Source: an uncultured Bacilli bacterium (GTDB lineage: Bacteria > Bacillota_I > Bacilli_A > ML615J-28 > CAG-698). From it: a DNA stretch of 64,000 bases. The stretch spans positions 62,001 through 126,000 of the forward strand of contig CAKOMG010000001.1 of the NCBI GenBank assembly GCA_934096585.1. Reading direction: 5' to 3'. The notes under the pieces are model-generated. The model saw only the letters and a program-made list of their open reading frames with translations, made no database searches and was not told the origin of the DNA. The position numbers were made by a program, and so were the translations under genes. This document shows positions 41,741 through 50,884 of the stretch, one piece after another (position 1 is the first letter of the stretch; each line of letters begins with the position of its first letter).

Positions 41741-42323
41741 CTTCTTGTATCGCCTCCAATTCTCCTTTTATAAATAGTTCATATTCTTTTAAAGATCTTA
41801 TTACTTCATTAGTTTCTTCGACTGTTAAAAATTCTTGTAATCTTTCACGGTTAACTTCCGTAATTTGTAATACTTTAGTAAAGCCATTTTGTTTTAATTT
41901 CTTTTTAATTACATCTTTTATGGGTAATGTATCTATAGTTCTCTTTTTATCTTTAATTTTATCTACTACTAAATAAAGAATGTAGATAACTATCTTGTTA
42001 AGCATAATACCTAAAAAACATGTAAACACCGCAAAAGGTTCAATAAATTTTGCAACAACAATAAAACTCAAAGCATATATAAGTAATTTAAGAAGATTTA
42101 TAGATGGAAAATATGCTTTAGGATTTTTAACCATATTATATTGAACTTTTTCAATAGCATGATCAGTAATAAAGAGATTAATTAATCCTGTTACTACACC
42201 AATCAATAAGCCTACTGTAAATTTATAGCTAAACTCTTTACTAACTAATGATTCAATAAGTAAAATAAATAAACCAATAATTAGTGCTACAATAACTGTA
42301 ACTTTACTTATTCTTTTTAACAT
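41721..42323 (-). CDS. atpI: AtpI-like subunit with long C-terminal tail
   Basis: 200 residues. The first ~120 hold four hydrophobic segments of the ATP synthase subunit I family, which helps assemble the c ring. The last ~80 residues are soluble and charged (KDVIKKKLKQNG ... EVNRERLQEFLTVEE ... EDDDTQL), which is longer than typical AtpI. Overlaps atpZ (20 nt) and atpB (20 nt), so it is clearly part of the operon. Confidence 0.75.
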   Translation of the reverse strand: MLKRISKVTVIVALIIGLFILLIESLVSKEFSYKFTVGLLIGVVTGLINLFITDHAIEKVQYNMVKNPKAYFPSINLLKLLIYALSFIVVAKFIEPFAVFTCFLGIMLNKIVIYILYLVVDKIKDKKRTIDTLPIKDVIKKKLKQNGFTKVLQITEVNRERLQEFLTVEETNEVIRSLKEYELFIKGELEAIQEDDDTQL

Positions 42324-42555
42324 TTACATCCTCTTTATCACTCATTTTAATAAGTTTTAAAATCATTCGAATGAAATTTATAATCGCAACTATTGTAAAA
42401 AGTATTGAGCAAATAACAATCCAGTAATTTGTATCTAAAAAATAATCTAAAAGCCAACCAAATCCAACTCCCATTAATATTGTTACAAATATATTAAAAG
42501 CTAAATTACTGATAAAGCCAAACTTTCGAATATCTTTCACAAATTTATTATCCAT
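42304..42555 (-). CDS. atpZ: AtpZ-like small membrane protein
   Basis: 83 residues, two hydrophobic segments separated by GWLLDYFLDTNYW, the pattern of the AtpZ/F0F1-ATPase gene 1 family that accompanies many Na+ ATP synthases. First gene of the operon; AAGGAG before ATG; upstream extended -10 TGT-TATAAT with no clear -35. Confidence 0.82.
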   Translation of the reverse strand: MDNKFVKDIRKFGFISNLAFNIFVTILMGVGFGWLLDYFLDTNYWIVICSILFTIVAIINFIRMILKLIKMSDKEDVNVKKNK

Positions 42556-42580
42556 CTTAACTCCTTAAAAATCCATTATT

Positions 42581-42589
42581 ATTATAACA
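42581..42589 (-). promoter_or_regulatory. extended -10 of ATP synthase operon
   Basis: TGT-TATAAT (42589-42581) about 26 nt before atpZ. The -35 position holds TAGTCT, which is weak, with a long T-tract between. Confidence 0.5.
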
Positions 42590-42660
42590 TAAAAGAAAAA
42601 AAAAGACTACAATTATTTTTCTATTTTTTTAGACACTTATTTGTTTTTGTCTATTAAAAA

Positions 42661-42692
42661 AAGATTAATCTATAAATGCAGATTAATCTTTG
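42661..42692 (-). terminator. terminator after fmt
   Basis: Perfect 12-bp stem AAAGATTAATCT with 8-nt loop, followed on the minus strand by TTTTTTT. It separates priA-fmt from the atp operon. Confidence 0.92.
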
Positions 42693-42762
42693 AAATACTA
42701 GTTTATAATCGTTTTTAACATCTATCCTATTAGTTTAATGATTAAATATTATAAAGCGAAAT

Positions 42763-43698
42763 TTAGCCAATTTTAGCCCCTAAAATTAAAATATTTTTAC
42801 CTCTTCCATTCATAAAGTCTCTAACAGTCATTAAACCTTTACCCATTGGTTTTATTTCATAAAAAGAAATAATACCTTCTTTGCAAGCAATGCTAAAATG
42901 ATCTTTTGCAACATCACAAATAGTATTCATAGGATATTTTGATGTATCATTGCTATAGCTACTACTATACACTTTAATCATAAAATCATTTATAGTAAAG
43001 TAAGCTCCTGGATTAGAACTAAGTCCTCTAATTATATTAAATATTTCTTTACTTGAGTGAATTGTAAAATCCAATTCTTCTTCTGAATGATCTATATTGT
43101 ATGCATATGTTACTAAAGATTCATTTTGAGGAATTGGTTTTAATAATCCCTTTTCTAAATCTTTGATAGTCTTGTTTATCATTGAAGCACCAAGTATTTT
43201 CAATTTTTCAAACATTGTATCACTATTATCACTATCTAAAATAGGGATTTCTTTTTGAACTAAAATATCTCCGCTATCCATTCCTTTTGCCATATACATG
43301 ATGGTAATACCTGTTGTTTTATCTCCATTCATTATTGCCCTTTGAATTGGAGCTCCTCCACGATATTTGGGAAGAAGCGATCCATGCACATTGATAGCTT
43401 TAAATTTTGGATAATCTAATAACTTTGTCCCAACAATTTGTCCATATGCAGCAGTAACAATTAAATCAAAATCAAAATTATTAATTATATATTCATATTC
43501 TTTACGAATATTAATAGGCTGAAAAACAGGTATGTTTAAAGCAAGCGCTTCTTTTTTAACCGCACTATATTCTATAAGTTTCTTTCTTCCAACTTCTTTA
43601 TCAGGTTGCGTAACAACTAACACAACTTCAAATTCTTTTACTATCTCATTTAGTATTCCAGCACCAAATTCTGGAGTACCCATAAATACTATTTTCAT
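42763..43698 (-). CDS. fmt: methionyl-tRNA formyltransferase
   Basis: Adds formyl to initiator Met-tRNA. 311 residues: MKIVFMGTPEFGAGIL, the catalytic block VHGSLLPKYRGGAPIQRAI, and MAKGMDSGDIL. The C-terminal domain binds the tRNA. The start overlaps the priA stop by one base. The peptide deformylase gene def that often sits between priA and fmt is missing here. Confidence 0.96.
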   Translation of the reverse strand: MKIVFMGTPEFGAGILNEIVKEFEVVLVVTQPDKEVGRKKLIEYSAVKKEALALNIPVFQPINIRKEYEYIINNFDFDLIVTAAYGQIVGTKLLDYPKFKAINVHGSLLPKYRGGAPIQRAIMNGDKTTGITIMYMAKGMDSGDILVQKEIPILDSDNSDTMFEKLKILGASMINKTIKDLEKGLLKPIPQNESLVTYAYNIDHSEEELDFTIHSSKEIFNIIRGLSSNPGAYFTINDFMIKVYSSSYSNDTSKYPMNTICDVAKDHFSIACKEGIISFYEIKPMGKGLMTVRDFMNGRGKNILILGAKIG

Positions 43699-45980
43699 TA
43701 TAACACCTTTGGCTTTCTTTCAAAATTACATATAACATTTTTATTTTTAAATGTTATTTTAGTATCTTCATATATTTTTATTACTTTATCGAAATCATTA
43801 TTTTTAATTATCAATTTTACTCCTTTTATTTTATAATCATAGGAAGGTCCAAGAATATTTTCACTTATTATCTTTGTATAAACTTTTTTAAAATAATTGG
43901 CAAAGTGATACATTTCTTTAAAATCACCTGTTATTGTGATTTTACTTACTTCCATAAAAGGCACATAATTAAATTTCTTTCTTCTATCTATCTCTTCTTC
44001 GTAATACTTTTCATAATCACCTTTTGAAGCATAATTAATAATAGTATTATTAGGATAGTATGTTTGAATTATTACTTTATCATTATTAATTATTTTTGCA
44101 ATATTGTTATAGGTATATTCATTCGCACGATAATCATTTAAATTTAATAATCTATCTCCTGAAAGTAATGCAACTAATTCAATGTTTGAATTATTTATAT
44201 ATTTTGTTAAGACATTTGTACCTATAATTATATTTACACTACCATCTTCTATTCTTGTAATTGCATCTATATAGTAATCAAGATTTTTTAAAGAATCACT
44301 ATCGACTTGTAAAATGTTTGCATATGGGAATAATTTTTCTAAAGTTTCTTTAACTTGTTCTAGTCCATATCCGTATGTTGCGACATTTTTAGAGCCGCAC
44401 TTTGAACAAGTATCATAATTCATAACTTTATAATCACAATATGTGCATTTAGCAAAATTCTTTTCTTTAAATAATGTTAGAGGTATTCCACAAGTTGGGC
44501 ACTTTAGTATTTCCCCACAATTTCTACATTTTATCACTGTTGAATAAGCTTTATTATTAGTAAGTAACATAACTTGCTTATTATTATTAAGTGTATCAAT
44601 AATAGATTGTTTTAAGGTATTAGATATTATTTTATCACTACCCTGTAACATCTCATGTTTCATATCAACTATTTTTACATTTCCTCTTTTTAAAGTACCA
44701 CTAGTTATTAAATCAAATTCTCCCATTTCTGAACTATAATAATTACTAATTGATGGTGATGATGATGTTAGAACTAATTTTGAGTTATGATACTTACTAC
44801 GATATTTTATTATATCTATACTATCATAATATGGATAGTTTTCATTTAAATAAAATGAATTCTCTTCATCAATCATTATGAAAGTGCCAATTGATTTAAA
44901 TGGTAAAAATAATCCACTAACTGTAGAAACAAGGACATCAAAGTTTCCATACTTAACATTCATAAACGTATCATAGTTATCACTTTGGGAATTCTTGCTA
45001 TTCATAGTTACAATATTATAACCACTTAACTTCTTTTTAAAAAACATATACAATTCTTCAGCGATAAATAAAGTCGGAGCGATAAATATTGTAGGTAATT
45101 TTTGTTTAGCATTTTCTTCTATTATATGCAAATAAAAGTTAATTTTAAACTCTTCATCATTAGAAAAAAGTAAAAAATTCTTTACGTAACTTTTATCAAA
45201 TCTTTCAATTGTTTGCAATTGATCGAAAGTAAACTGATAGTCTTTGTTTACATATTTGATAGGATTATTACTCATTAATCTTACTTCTTCTTTATATGTG
45301 ATATACCCTTCATCTACCATTTTTTTAATTAGATATTCGCTACAATTGACACTATTTTCAATTGATTCGCTCGATGATTCAGGATACTTTTCTAAAAAAT
45401 TTATGATCTTATTACGTTTTTCATTTTTAAAAATAGCATTATTCTTAACTGAATATAGTCGTTGTTTTTTAGTTTTTCCATAAGTAAACAAATCATACTC
45501 AAGGGTTATATTTTCTTTAGCAATTTCTTTTTTAATTAAAGAATACTGTTCTAAAATCTTATTATCGATATTAATTCTAGTTTTACCATTAAATAATTGA
45601 TGTAAAACTGGGTGTAATTTATCGTAATCTTTTACTACAATCCAACGTCTTTTTTGCCCCTTTAAAAAAGATGGAATCATTAAGCCTAACACACTAGCCA
45701 TAGATGTATAATAATATTTAGACATATATTTAGCAAGCTCTATTTGTTCTGAGGTAAGTTCTTGTTCAAAATCTAATACTGCTTTGATTTGTTTAGTATT
45801 ATTTCCGTAATCGCTATTTTCATTTAATTCTATCACGTAGCCTAAAATATCTTGGAATCCAAATGGTACTAATACTCTCGTTCCAACATTAATAAAGTCT
45901 TCTAGATTATTAGGAATTTCATAATCATAGCATTGTGATATTGCTTCATTTTTTAAATCTACAACAACTTTTGCGAACAT
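43698..45980 (-). CDS. priA: PriA primosome protein with degenerate helicase domain
   Basis: Restart primosome protein, 760 residues. The N-terminal DNA-binding domain and all eight zinc cysteines (485, 488, 494, 497, 512, 515, 525, 528) are intact. The helicase motifs are not. NFLLFSNDEEFKINFYLHII (268-287) stands where Walker A GVTGSGKT should be. Walker B is IDEEN, motif V is GTNVLTKYINNS, and the QVAGRAGR motif VI is deleted before VIIQTYYPN. It should still bind forks and recruit partners but not hydrolyse ATP. Deinococcus PriA is a known pseudohelicase precedent. Upstream of fmt with 1-nt overlap. Confidence 0.9.
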   Translation of the reverse strand: MFAKVVVDLKNEAISQCYDYEIPNNLEDFINVGTRVLVPFGFQDILGYVIELNENSDYGNNTKQIKAVLDFEQELTSEQIELAKYMSKYYYTSMASVLGLMIPSFLKGQKRRWIVVKDYDKLHPVLHQLFNGKTRINIDNKILEQYSLIKKEIAKENITLEYDLFTYGKTKKQRLYSVKNNAIFKNEKRNKIINFLEKYPESSSESIENSVNCSEYLIKKMVDEGYITYKEEVRLMSNNPIKYVNKDYQFTFDQLQTIERFDKSYVKNFLLFSNDEEFKINFYLHIIEENAKQKLPTIFIAPTLFIAEELYMFFKKKLSGYNIVTMNSKNSQSDNYDTFMNVKYGNFDVLVSTVSGLFLPFKSIGTFIMIDEENSFYLNENYPYYDSIDIIKYRSKYHNSKLVLTSSSPSISNYYSSEMGEFDLITSGTLKRGNVKIVDMKHEMLQGSDKIISNTLKQSIIDTLNNNKQVMLLTNNKAYSTVIKCRNCGEILKCPTCGIPLTLFKEKNFAKCTYCDYKVMNYDTCSKCGSKNVATYGYGLEQVKETLEKLFPYANILQVDSDSLKNLDYYIDAITRIEDGSVNIIIGTNVLTKYINNSNIELVALLSGDRLLNLNDYRANEYTYNNIAKIINNDKVIIQTYYPNNTIINYASKGDYEKYYEEEIDRRKKFNYVPFMEVSKITITGDFKEMYHFANYFKKVYTKIISENILGPSYDYKIKGVKLIIKNNDFDKVIKIYEDTKITFKNKNVICNFERKPKVL

Positions 45981-46001
45981 ATCCTATCACCTCTTTATTA
46001 T

Positions 46002-46030
46002 ATTTTATCATAAAAATACAATTGTGTAAA
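46002..46030 (-). promoter_or_regulatory. promoter of priA-fmt
   Basis: TTTACA (46030-46025), 17-nt spacer, TGA-TAAAAT (46007-46002). The remaining ~115 nt up to the rpoZ terminator show nothing else. Confidence 0.7.
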
Positions 46031-46147
46031 CAAATTATATATTTTCATAATACTTTTTAAAAAAAAATTAATATGACAATTAACGCTTTTATGTATTTTT
46101 TTTATTTTATAAAACTAATATTTGATTTTTAAATAGCCATTAAAAAA

Positions 46148-46165
46148 AATCCTTTTTCAAGGATT
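46148..46165 (-). terminator. terminator after rpoZ
   Basis: AATCCTT-GAAA-AAGGATT followed by TTTTTTT on the minus strand, overlapping the rpoZ stop. Confidence 0.85.
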
Positions 46166-46421
46166 AATTGTTTTGATCTCCCATTTCTGGTAAAATGATT
46201 ATTTTATCTTCATAAATTTCTTCAAGAGCAATACCTATTGCTTTTTTACTATGAGGATTAGTTACTAAGGGTTTTTCGCCTTCTTTATATTCTAATTGTT
46301 TAGCACGTAAAGCAGCTGCCATTACTAAACGATATTTAGAAGTAGTTTTTGTTACCAATTGATCAATTGATGGATAACGCATTCCATCTCTTTCATGACT
46401 CATATGTTGTTTTAAATCCAT
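46164..46421 (-). CDS. rpoZ: RNA polymerase omega subunit
   Basis: 85 residues with MRYPSIDQLVTKTTSKYRLVMAAALRAKQL, the conserved RpoZ core, and a C-terminal ALEEIYEDKI. Helps assemble RNA polymerase. The start at 46421 has GGAGGATAAATAAT upstream; it lies one base after the gmk stop. Confidence 0.95.
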   Translation of the reverse strand: MDLKQHMSHERDGMRYPSIDQLVTKTTSKYRLVMAAALRAKQLEYKEGEKPLVTNPHSKKAIGIALEEIYEDKIIILPEMGDQNN

Positions 46422-46422
46422 A

Positions 46423-47043
46423 TTATTTATCCTCCACCATTTTTTTATATTCGCTTATTGTACGTTCTGTTTTGGCATGTTCAGCACGTATTATTGCCAT
46501 TATTTTATCAGCCGCATTTTCAACGGAATCATTAACTACAATATAATCATATAAATAAGCAAGTTCAACTTCCCGGCATGCTTTTTCATAACGAGATTGA
46601 ATTACTTCTTTAGGTTCTGTGCCTCTTCTATTTAATCTATTTTTTAAATCTTGCATTGTTGGGGGAGCAATAAAAATAAATATTGCGTCTCTTTTCTTTT
46701 TTCTAACTTGCATTGCACCTTGCACTTCAATTTCTAATACTACTTCATTTCCTTCGTTTAGGTTGTCTTCAACCTTATCTAAGGGAGTTCCATAATAGTT
46801 TCCAACAAATTCCGCATATTCTAAAAATTGATTATTTTTTATTCTTTCTTCAAACTCTTCGCGGCTTACAAAATAATACTCTTTTCCGTTTGTTTCACCA
46901 TTCCTTGGAGCTCTTGTTGTCATAGAAATAGAATAAACTAAATTATGACCTTCTCTTTGAAATAAAGCATTTCTTACTGTACCTTTTCCGACTCCAGATG
47001 GGCCTGATATAACTATTAATAATCCGCGTTCATCAAGTTTCAT
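46423..47043 (-). CDS. gmk: guanylate kinase
   Basis: Phosphorylates GMP to GDP; 206 residues. P-loop SGPSGVGKGTVRNAL, GMP-site SMTTRAPRNGE, YYFVSREEFEE and the lid IAPPTMQDLKNRLNRRG. Forms an operon with rpoZ as in most Firmicutes. AGAGG precedes the ATG. Confidence 0.97.
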   Translation of the reverse strand: MKLDERGLLIVISGPSGVGKGTVRNALFQREGHNLVYSISMTTRAPRNGETNGKEYYFVSREEFEERIKNNQFLEYAEFVGNYYGTPLDKVEDNLNEGNEVVLEIEVQGAMQVRKKKRDAIFIFIAPPTMQDLKNRLNRRGTEPKEVIQSRYEKACREVELAYLYDYIVVNDSVENAADKIMAIIRAEHAKTERTISEYKKMVEDK

Positions 47044-47064
47044 ATAATCTGCCTCTTATTGTAT

Positions 47065-47093
47065 ATTATACTCCAAGTAAAGCAAAAAGTAAA
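47065..47093 (-). promoter_or_regulatory. promoter of gmk-rpoZ
   Basis: TTTACT (47093-47088), 17-nt spacer, TATAAT (47070-47065). Confidence 0.65.
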
Positions 47094-47184
47094 TATTTTT
47101 TTGTTTTTTTCTAATAATATATACGTTTTACTTTTATTTTTGTATAAAAATTGGTATAATATATATATTAAGGATGTGATACAT

Positions 47185-48747
47185 ATGGCATATGATGGTT
47201 TATTTATTCATCACCTTTTAAATGAAATAAAGGATGACATAATTGATAAAAGAATTAACCATTTTTTAACAATCAATGAAACAGACTTTCTTTTACAACT
47301 TTCCAATAAAAAAAACCTATTAATAACAATAAATCCAAATAATGCTTATTTAGCTTTCACTGAAGATAATTTTTTAGCTTCACAATGTGCATTATCTAAT
47401 TACATAAAAAAACATTTAGATGGGGGTATCATCACAAATATTTATCAACATAGTAATGATAGAATTGTAATTATTGAACTTAACTCAAGTGATGAATTAG
47501 GCTATTTACAAAATTATAAATTAATTGTTGAATTAACAGGCAAAAATAGTAATATTATTATAACTGATGATAATTTTATAATCCTTGAAGCACTTAAAAA
47601 AAGTTATTTAACAGATGAAAGAATAATTCAAGTTAAAGCTAAATATTCTTTTTTAAAATCAAATAAAAAAAATCCTTTTGAATGTATTGATGAACCCCTT
47701 CAAGATGGTTATGAAGGCATTTCTAAACAAACATATAATGAAATTCTTGAGAAAGGTTTAAGGACTGTACTTAATACCAAAACTAATCCTACTCTTATCA
47801 AAAGTGACAAGTATATTTTTTATTGTTTTGATTTAGAATCAATTCCTGGAGAAAGGAAGCATTTTAATTCCTTATCTAATTTACTTTACTTTTATTATCA
47901 TACAATTAATAATGAAGTCACGCAAAGTAATGATCAAAAAATAGCTATTAATCATATTAAAAAAATGATAGTAAAATGCGAAAATAAATTAGAAAAGCAG
48001 GAAAAAGAATTAAACGAAGCTATTAACAATCTTTCACTTGAACAAACCGCATCTTTATTAGCCGCAAACATCCATCTTGTAAAACCATATCAAGAAAGCA
48101 TCACAGTTAAAGATTTTTATAATAATAACATAGAAGTAACTATTCCTTTAAACACAAAGATAAGTGTTAATGAAAATATTAATTATTATTATGACAAATA
48201 TAAAAAAAATAAACGTGCTATTTCTTTAATTCAAAATACTATTCACGATACAAAACAAGATATTTTATATTATGAAGATTTATTGTCACAACTATCTTTT
48301 ACAACTGCTAGTGATTTAAAGGAATTAATGGTAGAAGTTGGAATTAAAAAGCCAACTAAGTTTAAACAAAAACCACATATTCTAAAATATAAACTAAAAG
48401 ATGGCTCAATAATAATGGTTGGAAAAAATAATGTACAAAACAATTATTTAACTCATACTTTAGCTCTAAAAACCGACTACTTCTTCCATGTAAAAAACAT
48501 GCCTGGAAGCCATGTCATTTTAAGAGGACCATTAACCAAAGAAAACATTGAAATTGCGGGGGCAATTGCTAGCTTTTATTCTAAAGGAAATGGTGGAAAA
48601 AATGTATGTGTCGACTATACACAAGTTAAATGGATTAAAAAGGTTAAAGGAACAAAAGGCTCATTTGTAACATATACAAATGAAAAGAATGTCTTTAGTA
48701 ATCCTAGTCTTGAATTTATTCAAGCTAATACAACTATTTATTCATAA
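47185..48747 (+). CDS. rqcH: RqcH, ribosome-associated quality control factor
   Basis: NEMF/FbpA family; recruits Ala-tRNA to stalled 50S subunits for Ala-tailing. 520 residues: the NFACT-N domain starts MAYDGLFIHHLLNEI, a coiled-coil middle (about 295-350, Lys/Glu/Leu-rich) follows, then NFACT-R with YFFHVKNMPGSHVILRGP. The start at 47185 follows AAGGATGTG and an extended -10 TGG-TATAAT (47153-47161); the 42 codons upstream in frame hold that promoter. Divergent from gmk as in Bacillus. Confidence 0.95.
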   Translation: MAYDGLFIHHLLNEIKDDIIDKRINHFLTINETDFLLQLSNKKNLLITINPNNAYLAFTEDNFLASQCALSNYIKKHLDGGIITNIYQHSNDRIVIIELNSSDELGYLQNYKLIVELTGKNSNIIITDDNFIILEALKKSYLTDERIIQVKAKYSFLKSNKKNPFECIDEPLQDGYEGISKQTYNEILEKGLRTVLNTKTNPTLIKSDKYIFYCFDLESIPGERKHFNSLSNLLYFYYHTINNEVTQSNDQKIAINHIKKMIVKCENKLEKQEKELNEAINNLSLEQTASLLAANIHLVKPYQESITVKDFYNNNIEVTIPLNTKISVNENINYYYDKYKKNKRAISLIQNTIHDTKQDILYYEDLLSQLSFTTASDLKELMVEVGIKKPTKFKQKPHILKYKLKDGSIIMVGKNNVQNNYLTHTLALKTDYFFHVKNMPGSHVILRGPLTKENIEIAGAIASFYSKGNGGKNVCVDYTQVKWIKKVKGTKGSFVTYTNEKNVFSNPSLEFIQANTTIYS

Positions 48748-48911
48748 ATTAATAAAGCACTATAACAATATATTTGTTCATTAGTTTTGGCATCATTCAT
48801 TATTGCTAGTGAATATTTAATATCTATTAGTTTATTAATTGCTTTTAGAAAGTCATTAATTGCATATTCTAAATCAAGTTCATGACTTTCATCAAATACT
48901 TTAACAAGCAT
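48738..48911 (-). CDS. sporulation protein Cse60-like (57 aa)
   Basis: Short gene below the usual ORF cut-off. The 57-residue product begins MLVKVFDESHELDLEYAIND, has IDIKYSLAIM in the middle and ends NEQIYCYSALLIYE. The order V-K-V-F-D-E, D-I-K-Y-S and E-Q-I-Y-C-x-S-A matches the Cse60 (DUF2758) family of spore formers. AGGAGG lies 9 nt before the ATG and is within the downstream arm of the nth hairpin. It overlaps the convergent rqcH stop by 10 bp. Confidence 0.85.
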   Translation of the reverse strand: MLVKVFDESHELDLEYAINDFLKAINKLIDIKYSLAIMNDAKTNEQIYCYSALLIYE

Positions 48912-48919
48912 AAATAAAA

Positions 48920-48953
48920 CCTCCTATTTGAATTATCTCAAATTCATAGGAGG
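48920..48953. terminator. bidirectional hairpin between rqcH/cse60 and nth
   Basis: CCTCCTA pairs with TAGGAGG and an inner TTTGA/TCAAA adds five pairs around a 6-nt loop. A T-run follows on both strands (TTTTTTG on plus, TTTTATTT on minus). On the minus transcript the 3' arm contains the ribosome site of cse60. Confidence 0.75.
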
Positions 48954-49574
48954 TTTTTTGTCATTTTTTATACATAGATTCTGAAAGGGACATCTATTAC
49001 ATTCTGGATTTTTAGCTTTACATAAATATCTTCCAAAAAACAATAAACAATGATGAACATAATACCAATTATCTTGTGTAAATTGTTTTTCTAATTCCTT
49101 TTCAACTACTCTCACATCTTCACTATTTACTAATCCTAAACGATTAGATACTCGTAAAACATGAGTATCAACTGGTATTGTTGGGATAGAAAATCCTTCC
49201 ATCAATATTACATTAGCGGTTTTTCTTCCAACTCCAGGAAGTTTAACTAATTCATTGATTGTTGAAGGGACATTACCATTAAATTCATCTATAAGTTTTT
49301 TAGATAATAAAATGATATTTTTAGTTTTTTGCTTAGCAAGGCCTAGCGGTAAAATAATAGTATAGACATCATTATAATTAGCCTTATAAAGATCATATGG
49401 TGTTGGAAACTTTTGAAATAATTCCTTTGTGACTTCATTTACGCGTTTATCCGTTGTTTGTGCAGATAACGATACCGCAATTAATAGTTCAAATAAATTA
49501 TTATAAATTAATTCACACCCCGCATTTGGAAACATTTCTTTTAATGTGGTTAATATTTTATTTGATTTTTCCAT
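48933..49574 (-). CDS. nth: endonuclease III
   Basis: DNA glycosylase/AP lyase for oxidised pyrimidines, 213 residues. Helix-hairpin-helix LPGVGRKTANVILM with the catalytic Lys, VDTHVLRVSNRLG with the catalytic Asp, and a [4Fe-4S] site C-x6-C-x2-C-x5-C in CKAKNPECNRCPFQNLC. I prefer the start at 49574 (MEKSNKILTTL) by family length; an ATG cluster at 49610 is possible. Overlaps dnaD, the normal Firmicutes neighbour. Confidence 0.94.
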   Translation of the reverse strand: MEKSNKILTTLKEMFPNAGCELIYNNLFELLIAVSLSAQTTDKRVNEVTKELFQKFPTPYDLYKANYNDVYTIILPLGLAKQKTKNIILLSKKLIDEFNGNVPSTINELVKLPGVGRKTANVILMEGFSIPTIPVDTHVLRVSNRLGLVNSEDVRVVEKELEKQFTQDNWYYVHHCLLFFGRYLCKAKNPECNRCPFQNLCIKNDKKPPMNLR

Positions 49575-50172
49575 ATACTTGATTAAATAAGTTTTGAAGC
49601 CCATCATCATTATGTTCTTTTTTTATTTCTTCTTTTTTTGATAATATTGCATCTACATAATGGACACTTGTTTTCTTTATTTTTAATGTTTCTATAATAG
49701 CATTATTAATAGTATCAAATGAAAATTTATCTTGATATATCCAATTGTGAACCATTTCTAAATCAAGAGGAGTCAATATTTTATTAAACGACTTTTGAAG
49801 AGCATTAACAACTTTTTCCACTTCTGTTTCTTGTTTTTCAGTCTTTGCATCAATATCATTTTGAACAATTGCATCAGCTAGTCTTTTATAAGTATCATCA
49901 ATACTATATAATTCATTTTTTCCATCTAACATCAATGTAATAAATTGATTATTGATTAATGAAACTAATCTATTTCGAAGGTCATTTTCAGAAATACTCA
50001 TACTTGAAGTTAGCAAATCAATAGAAAACTTTTTACCACTCTTCAAGATTTTATTTAATTTTATTAATATTATTGTTTCTACTTCATCTAAACCTAAAAC
50101 ATTATATTTATCTAATAATAATTGATCAAAATTAATAATATCATTTTTTAAAAGTGTATAATATTGTGACAT
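49558..50172 (-). CDS. dnaD: DnaD-like replication protein
   Basis: 204-residue primosomal protein. N-terminal winged-helix DnaD_N domain (VETIILIKLNKIL...MSISENDLRNRLVSLINNQFI) and a C-terminal DnaB_2/DnaD domain (LTPLDLEMVHNWIYQDKFSFDTINNAIIETL) with the W-x-(Y/F) helix. It helps load the replicative helicase in Firmicutes and acts with PriA at restart. Precedes nth as in Bacillus. Confidence 0.88.
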   Translation of the reverse strand: MSQYYTLLKNDIINFDQLLLDKYNVLGLDEVETIILIKLNKILKSGKKFSIDLLTSSMSISENDLRNRLVSLINNQFITLMLDGKNELYSIDDTYKRLADAIVQNDIDAKTEKQETEVEKVVNALQKSFNKILTPLDLEMVHNWIYQDKFSFDTINNAIIETLKIKKTSVHYVDAILSKKEEIKKEHNDDGLQNLFNQVYGKIK

Positions 50173-50188
50173 AATTAAACTCCCTTTT

Positions 50189-50884
50189 TTATTTTGCTAA
50201 AATTTTTAATGCATTTTTTGCTGCTTGTTGTTCAGCATCTTTTTTAGTTTTGCCAATTCCTTTGCCTAATCTTGTCCCTTCATGCATTACTACTACTTCA
50301 AATGTTTTGGCATGAGCAGGACCTTTTTCATTAATAACAACATATTCAACGCCTTTTCTACTTTCTGCTTGAATATATTCTTGTAATTTACTTTTATAAT
50401 CGGTAAAAAATTCCATACTATTAGTAATAATTTTAGGGAATACAATTATTTCTAATATTCTTCTTGCTTCTTCCATTCCTAAATCTAAATATAAAGCACC
50501 TAAAAAAGATTCAAATAAATTTCCGAGAACAGATATCTTTGTATCTTCACCTTGCATTTTGGCGCCTTTTCCAACCATTAAACAACTATGTAGATTTAGT
50601 TCTTCTGTGTAGTCGCCATTTGCTTGTTCACAAACAAATTTAGCACGAAGTTTAGTCATATCTCCCTCTTGAATATGCTTTGTTTTATAAATAAACTCAC
50701 CAACTAAAAAATCAAGAATTGCATCTCCTAAAAACTCTAACCTTTCATAATCAAATTTTAATTTATGTTCATTTGCAAATGAAGGATGAGTAAAAGCCTC
50801 ATAATACAAATCAATATTTTTATAATTGATATTATACTTTGATGCAATTTTTTGAAATTTTATTTCAAATTCTTTTCTATTCAT
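50189..50884 (-). CDS. rnc: ribonuclease III
   Basis: Double-strand-specific RNase, 231 residues. The signature YERLEFLGDAILDFLVGEFIY and a second acidic site (GNLFESFLGALYLD) form the catalytic dimer. The C-terminal dsRBD contains KGIGKTKKDAEQQAAKNALK. Overlaps plsX by 8 nt; the usual fabD-fabG-acpP genes between plsX and rnc are missing. Confidence 0.97.
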   Translation of the reverse strand: MNRKEFEIKFQKIASKYNINYKNIDLYYEAFTHPSFANEHKLKFDYERLEFLGDAILDFLVGEFIYKTKHIQEGDMTKLRAKFVCEQANGDYTEELNLHSCLMVGKGAKMQGEDTKISVLGNLFESFLGALYLDLGMEEARRILEIIVFPKIITNSMEFFTDYKSKLQEYIQAESRKGVEYVVINEKGPAHAKTFEVVVMHEGTRLGKGIGKTKKDAEQQAAKNALKILAK

